From positions 1 to 35,804 of the forward strand of contig VGXO01000032.1 in NCBI GenBank assembly GCA_016873275.1: DNA of 35,804 nucleotides, in the 5' to 3' direction. The notes under the pieces were generated by a model. That model was not told the origin of the DNA. It worked only from the letters and a program-made list of their open reading frames with translations, and ran no database searches. Made by a program: the position numbers and the translations under genes. Below, piece after piece: positions 33,601 through 35,804 of the stretch. Source of the stretch: Phycisphaerae bacterium. Its GTDB lineage: Bacteria; Planctomycetota; Phycisphaerae; Phycisphaerales; SM1A02. Every line of letters starts with the position of its first letter. The first letter of the stretch is position 1.

Positions 33601-34918
33601 GCGAGCGAAGGGCGATCCAGTCGTCGGGATCGCCCGGCGGGTCCGTGGAGGCGATGACTGCCGACCACGCGCAGGTCGCGCCGGTCGAGATCTGCACGGT
33701 GCTGGATCCCCCTGCCGCGGCGACCTGCACGGTCGCGCCGTCCGGGGGCGTCGTCGTCAGCGTGCAGGGGACGCTGCCCGCCGCCTGCTGGACCGTGATC
33801 TGCGACTGCACCGAGCCGCCCTGACTGACCGCGATCGTCGCGCTCCGCGTGGCGCCAGAGTTCGCGGCGGCGGTGTAGTTGATGGTGCCGGCGCCGGTCC
33901 CGCTTGATCCAGAGGTGATCGTCAGCCACGTGTCGCTCGCCTGCGCCGACCACACGCAGGTCGCGCCGGTCGAGACCTGCACGGTGCTGGTTCCCCCTGC
34001 CGCGACGATCGGCACGGTCGTGCCGTTGGTGGGCGCAGTCGCAAGCGAGCAGCCGCCACTGATCCCCTCAAGCGAGAGCGAGATCGAGCAGAATCGCGCC
34101 GCGGAGCCACGCTTATCGTCGCACGGATTGATCCAGCAGTTGCCGATCGTGGTGCCCGACGGGACGTTCCCGAGACCGCTCGGCCAGGCGGCGGGAAACT
34201 GCGTGCAGTTTCCAGCGCTCGTGGGAACGCCCGGTCCCGCATTGGCGGCGGGGATCCAGGCTATGGCAATCCGCACCGAGGAGTCGATCACGAGCGATCC
34301 GCCTCCCGCCGTGGTCGAGCTGAAGTTGGAGTCGCCGCCCGGCAACGGACCCGTGCAGGCGTCGAAGTCGCCGGGCGTGCCGCCCGCGCAGCCCGCGAGC
34401 AGCGATCCCGTCGAGCTGGTGGGCCCGCACGTGCCGGGGACTCCCGCCTGATCGCTCGACGCGAGCCACGGGAACGGTTGATCGTTGTGCTTGGGCCAAG
34501 GCTCGCTTCCGCCGATCTGGAGGAGCACCGTGACCTGCTCGCCCACCTCGCGATAGAAGAGCACCGCGAGGTCCTTCGCCTTCGGCTGGATCGCGCAGCC
34601 TCCGGTCTGCCACCCGGGGTACAAGCCTTCATTGCAGAAGTTGCCCCTCCAGAAGCAGGTGGTCGCGCTGAGCATGACCTGCTGCAGAGTGCCCTCAACC
34701 TGGATGGTGTTGGAACTGACGGGGCCGTTCGCGACGACCAGCGGTTCGGAGCCCATCTGAACCGCCTCGCACGCGTCGCCGAGGAGGGGGATGAGTCCGA
34801 TCTGGAGGTTCGGCACGTCGGTCGAGTCGCCGACGGGAACGACCACGTCCGCCGCGAGCGGCGACGCCGTGGCGATGGCGACGAGGAACGTCGAGGCAAG
34901 ATGGCGCATGTGCTGCAT
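30671..34918 (-). CDS. Very large secreted protein: five BACON repeats, GH64-like region, dockerin-like tail
   Basis: The product is 1,415 residues from the ATG at 34918 (GGAG 6 nt upstream). An ATG at 34945 with GGAGG four nt upstream is an alternative adding nine residues. A signal peptide (RHLASTFLVAIATASPLAA) is followed by a unique Cys-rich domain (to about 285). Five BACON-like repeats of 95-112 residues (about 290-780) share CVWSAQASDTWLTITSG, RSATIAVSQGG and TVQQAAGSVPC. A large region (785-1340) contains YAAFEWTFSAND and NIDQFSYPC (near 925), resembling the VDQFG-P segment of GH64 beta-1,3-glucanases and their thaumatin-like relatives. The tail (about 1360-1415) has two dockerin-like loops (GDLNFDGRVDGVDL, ADLNLDGLVDGADL). 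A secreted polysaccharide-binding or cleaving role is inferred; catalytic residues were not identified. Confidence 0.85.
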   Translation of the reverse strand: MQHMRHLASTFLVAIATASPLAADVVVPVGDSTDVPNLQIGLIPLLGDACEAVQMGSEPLVVANGPVSSNTIQVEGTLQQVMLSATTCFWRGNFCNEGLYPGWQTGGCAIQPKAKDLAVLFYREVGEQVTVLLQIGGSEPWPKHNDQPFPWLASSDQAGVPGTCGPTSSTGSLLAGCAGGTPGDFDACTGPLPGGDSNFSSTTAGGGSLVIDSSVRIAIAWIPAANAGPGVPTSAGNCTQFPAAWPSGLGNVPSGTTIGNCWINPCDDKRGSAARFCSISLSLEGISGGCSLATAPTNGTTVPIVAAGGTSTVQVSTGATCVWSAQASDTWLTITSGSSGTGAGTINYTAAANSGATRSATIAVSQGGSVQSQITVQQAAGSVPCTLTTTPPDGATVQVAAAGGSSTVQISTGATCAWSAVIASTDPPGDPDDWIALRSQSGTGTAVLGTGTETIGIRIRRNTGAARSATITVSQGPEGGSVQSTITVQQAAGSVPCTLTTTPPDGTTVQVVAAGGTSTVQVSTGATCGWSAQASDAWLTITSGSSGTGAGTINYSAAANSGAARSATIAVSQGGSVQSTITVQQAAGSVPCTLTTTPPDGTTVQVAAGGESGSVGVSTGATCVWSAQASDTWLTITSGSSGTGAGTINYTAAANSGATRSATIAVSQGGSVQSTITVQQAAGSVACPLTTAPPNGTTVLVDAGGGCGSVGVSTDATCGWSAQASDAWLTISNGSSSGTGNGTINYSVATNSGATRSATIAVSQGGSVQSTITVHQAEGSVPCTPCVVSACPAPAGTYATIQIQNNFEHLTEYFGQNVCSDDIWLYLNAGAGGTVQYYPSSSGCGSPTTWSEGTYLKLCDVRGGQVFAQQNAANGAIYAVISGCQPPSAPKPHPASSAGTCYATDLAYAAFEWTFSANDPNCDLQNIDQFSYPCRITIANSGVITARSGFKEGVVAETILHSLATAYGTTASYPDPAIYGPPIGCSPGASSQNCSGVPADYVTNNCTYGHGSPKVLVSTGVPAIDGQHPYRFAGSNGTSLVTITSGEPNQMLQLYGQSFQSYLQTLYQSAQNTQGYYLDYSGNNGFSFTMHVYKSTYVGPTGVPNTGYGLKLTNFKLDTNSTVRCPFYATPSAGTLYQGTLTILPDGDPLLNDDLNCAGGPTQNLYGLFTSRVIVTGDPFNCIAAGGLPDYGIGPVSTLDAAGLGPGGIATYTGPGGSYQEILKSMIGSISTAMIYGMLTPTWSPQPGGEGSSFLFKNITASGTTVTCGTFPAYGVTPSNSFFQAGSSNWDTWTNTLWNSQDLGQIPGTSLYSTPLYVSTYGDRFGAMSPHCSVPSGCTVTWELGLPPSPPLPPDAAMKVCPGDLNFDGRVDGVDLTLLLGSWGACVECGADLNLDGLVDGADLSELLSAWGEDC
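32573..34050 (-). repeat. In-gene DNA repeats encoding five BACON-like domains
   Basis: Corresponding points recur at 32601, 32889, 33174, 33459 and 33795, giving periods of 288, 285, 285 and 336 bp. Repeats 1, 3, 4 and 5 are almost identical at the DNA level over long stretches; repeat 2 (about 33433-33760) has a 17-residue insertion and a diverged middle. The high DNA identity suggests recent duplication or gene conversion. Confidence 0.9.
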
Positions 34919-35156
34919 GAGCGGCTCCGGCGAGAGAGGTTGCATGCCGCCTCCGGTCAGGCTGAACGACGGCACCAAGGAACATACCTCCAGAGACCGT
35001 TTGAACCACCACGCCGCGGAATTTTTTGAGCCAGTTTGAACCAATTCTGACCCGATAGTGGGAGCGGGGGACCACGTCGAAGGCGGCGGGTCAGCTCGAA
35101 CCACGCCGCTGATCGAAGACGTCGCTCGGATTGACCGCCGACATCCTGCCCGCATC
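34919..35156. promoter_or_regulatory. Upstream region of the BACON gene with a direct repeat
   Basis: This region is unusually AT-containing for the window (including TTTTTT near 35022). The 10-mer GTTTGAACCA occurs at 34999-35008 and 35034-35043, exactly 35 bp apart in the same orientation. It could be a pair of operator half-sites for the minus-strand gene. No clear -10/-35 pair was assigned. Confidence 0.4.
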
Positions 35157-35369
35157 GGGTCCGCCTCGAACCTCGACGGTGCGGGCGGGACGCCCGCGGT
35201 CCACCTTCGGAATCAGCTGCCGTCCTCCAGTCGGACCTCCTCCGCGGGCTCCGCGCTCTCCGCGCGAGGAGGTTCGTCGGTGGGCGTGCGGCGACCACCC
35301 GACGATCGGGTTCTCGCGCAGAGACCGCGGCGGACGCGAGGGACTCCTTCACCTCTCCCGCGAGGAGCG
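35157..35369 (+). repeat. 213-bp direct repeat, right copy flanking the BACON gene
   Basis: It is the partner of 30121-30333, offset by exactly 5,036 bp. The copy is followed by one partial 63-bp-type unit and then the right-end palindromic repeats. Confidence 0.92.
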
Positions 35370-35380
35370 CCGCGAGGCGC

Positions 35381-35804
35381 ACTCCGGAACTCCTCCTCGA
35401 CCGAGCGCCGCGAGGTCGGGGAGTCGTGTTCCGGAACTCCTCCCTGACGGAGCGAAGCGACGTCGGGGAGGTGGCTCGCTGGCGAAGCCAGCGAGACGGA
35501 GGGGAGGTCCGATCAACGGATTGCTCGCCTCGCGGAGCGCACGCAAGCACGCAACCCGTCGGAGTTGGTCCCCTCCGTCGCCTCGCTCCGCGAGGCGACA
35601 CCTCCCCACGGCGAAGCCGTGGGGAGGAGTTCCAAAGCGCACCACGTCGAGATCGCGCAGTCCGGAACTGCTGAACCCCGGAACTCCGGAACTCCTCCTC
35701 GACCGAGCGCCGCGAGGTCGGGGAGTCGTGTTCCGGAACTCCTCCCTGACGGAGCGAAGCGACGTCGGGGAGGTGGCTCGCTGGCGAAGCCAGCGAGACG
35801 GAGG
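35381..35804. repeat. Right-end palindromic repeat cluster with 302-bp periodicity
   Basis: 35381-35502 recurs at 35683-35804 with no visible difference (122 bp, offset 302). Between them lies the partner of the left-end block (35486-35633). Hairpins include CTCGCTGGC/GCCAGCGAG (35475-35495, and again at 35777-35797) and CCTCCCCACGGC/GCCGTGGGGAGG (35601-35627), each with a GAA loop. The last 17 bases of the window equal the first 17. No gene is supported in this stretch. Confidence 0.9.

Noticed and set aside
1-35804. Circular plasmid suggested by matching ends
   Set aside because: The match is only 17 bp and belongs to a repeat family also present internally; dnaA, guaA, rpmA and obgE indicate chromosome.

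Overview
The window is about 70% GC and looks like a chromosomal contig from a planctomycete, most likely a Phycisphaerae/Phycisphaerales-type bacterium. This is an inference. It rests on two large secreted proteins that end in dockerin-like calcium-loop tails of the GDLDGDGxVxGxDL...W kind common in that group, on an FG-GAP plus ASPIC/UnbV protein, on HEAT-like and VWA secreted proteins, and on the mix of housekeeping genes (dnaA, guaA, rpmA, obgE). No rRNA, tRNA, CRISPR array, transposase or phage gene was seen, and no convincing Rho-independent terminator.

Layout. 1-296 is a mosaic of palindromic repeats. 297-6267 holds an NHL-type lipoprotein, an MgtC/DUF4956-like membrane protein, a thioredoxin-like protein, an FG-GAP/ASPIC/dockerin protein and a divergent VWA protein. 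6246-8567 (minus) holds obgE, rpmA and a conserved secreted protein. 8675-14187 (plus) holds a GNAT acetyltransferase, dnaA, a HEAT-like exported protein and a DegT-fold protein that lacks the PLP lysine. guaA (14239-15807, minus) faces a respiratory operon at 15916-25774: cytochrome oxidase subunits II, I and III, a six-helix membrane protein, a dihaem cytochrome c lipoprotein, a Rieske protein, a cytochrome b with a fused cytochrome c domain, a CtaG/polyferredoxin fusion and a small membrane-anchored protein. 25834-29873 holds a small hypothetical gene, a MacB-type permease, a sensor histidine kinase, a zinc-ribbon protein and a tiny His-rich membrane protein. 29874-35804 is one very large secreted protein (five BACON repeats, a GH64-like region, a dockerin-like tail) set inside repeat DNA.

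How genes work together. The respiratory operon encodes a quinol:cytochrome c reductase (complex III) and a caa3-type oxidase (complex IV) as one tightly coupled unit. Five successive junctions overlap (18685-18701 and the TGA-overlapping starts at 19296, 20102, 20842 and 25274). Four haem c sites are spread over three proteins, so electrons could pass from cytochrome b/Rieske to CuA without a separate soluble cytochrome c. The CtaG part of the fusion is a likely copper/oxidase assembly factor. rpmA-obgE is the usual ribosome-linked pair, here without rplU.

Regulation. A recurring -10-like hexamer TAnnnT stands out against the high GC. It is sometimes paired with TTGnnn 16 bp upstream (before the FG-GAP gene, dnaA and coxB). 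In several cases it lies only 6-10 nt before the start codon, which would give leaderless or near-leaderless mRNAs.

The first and last bases of the window lie in the same repeat family: the last 17 bases equal the first 17, and a 122-bp block recurs 302 bp apart at the right end. The contig probably ends where assembly broke on this repeat.
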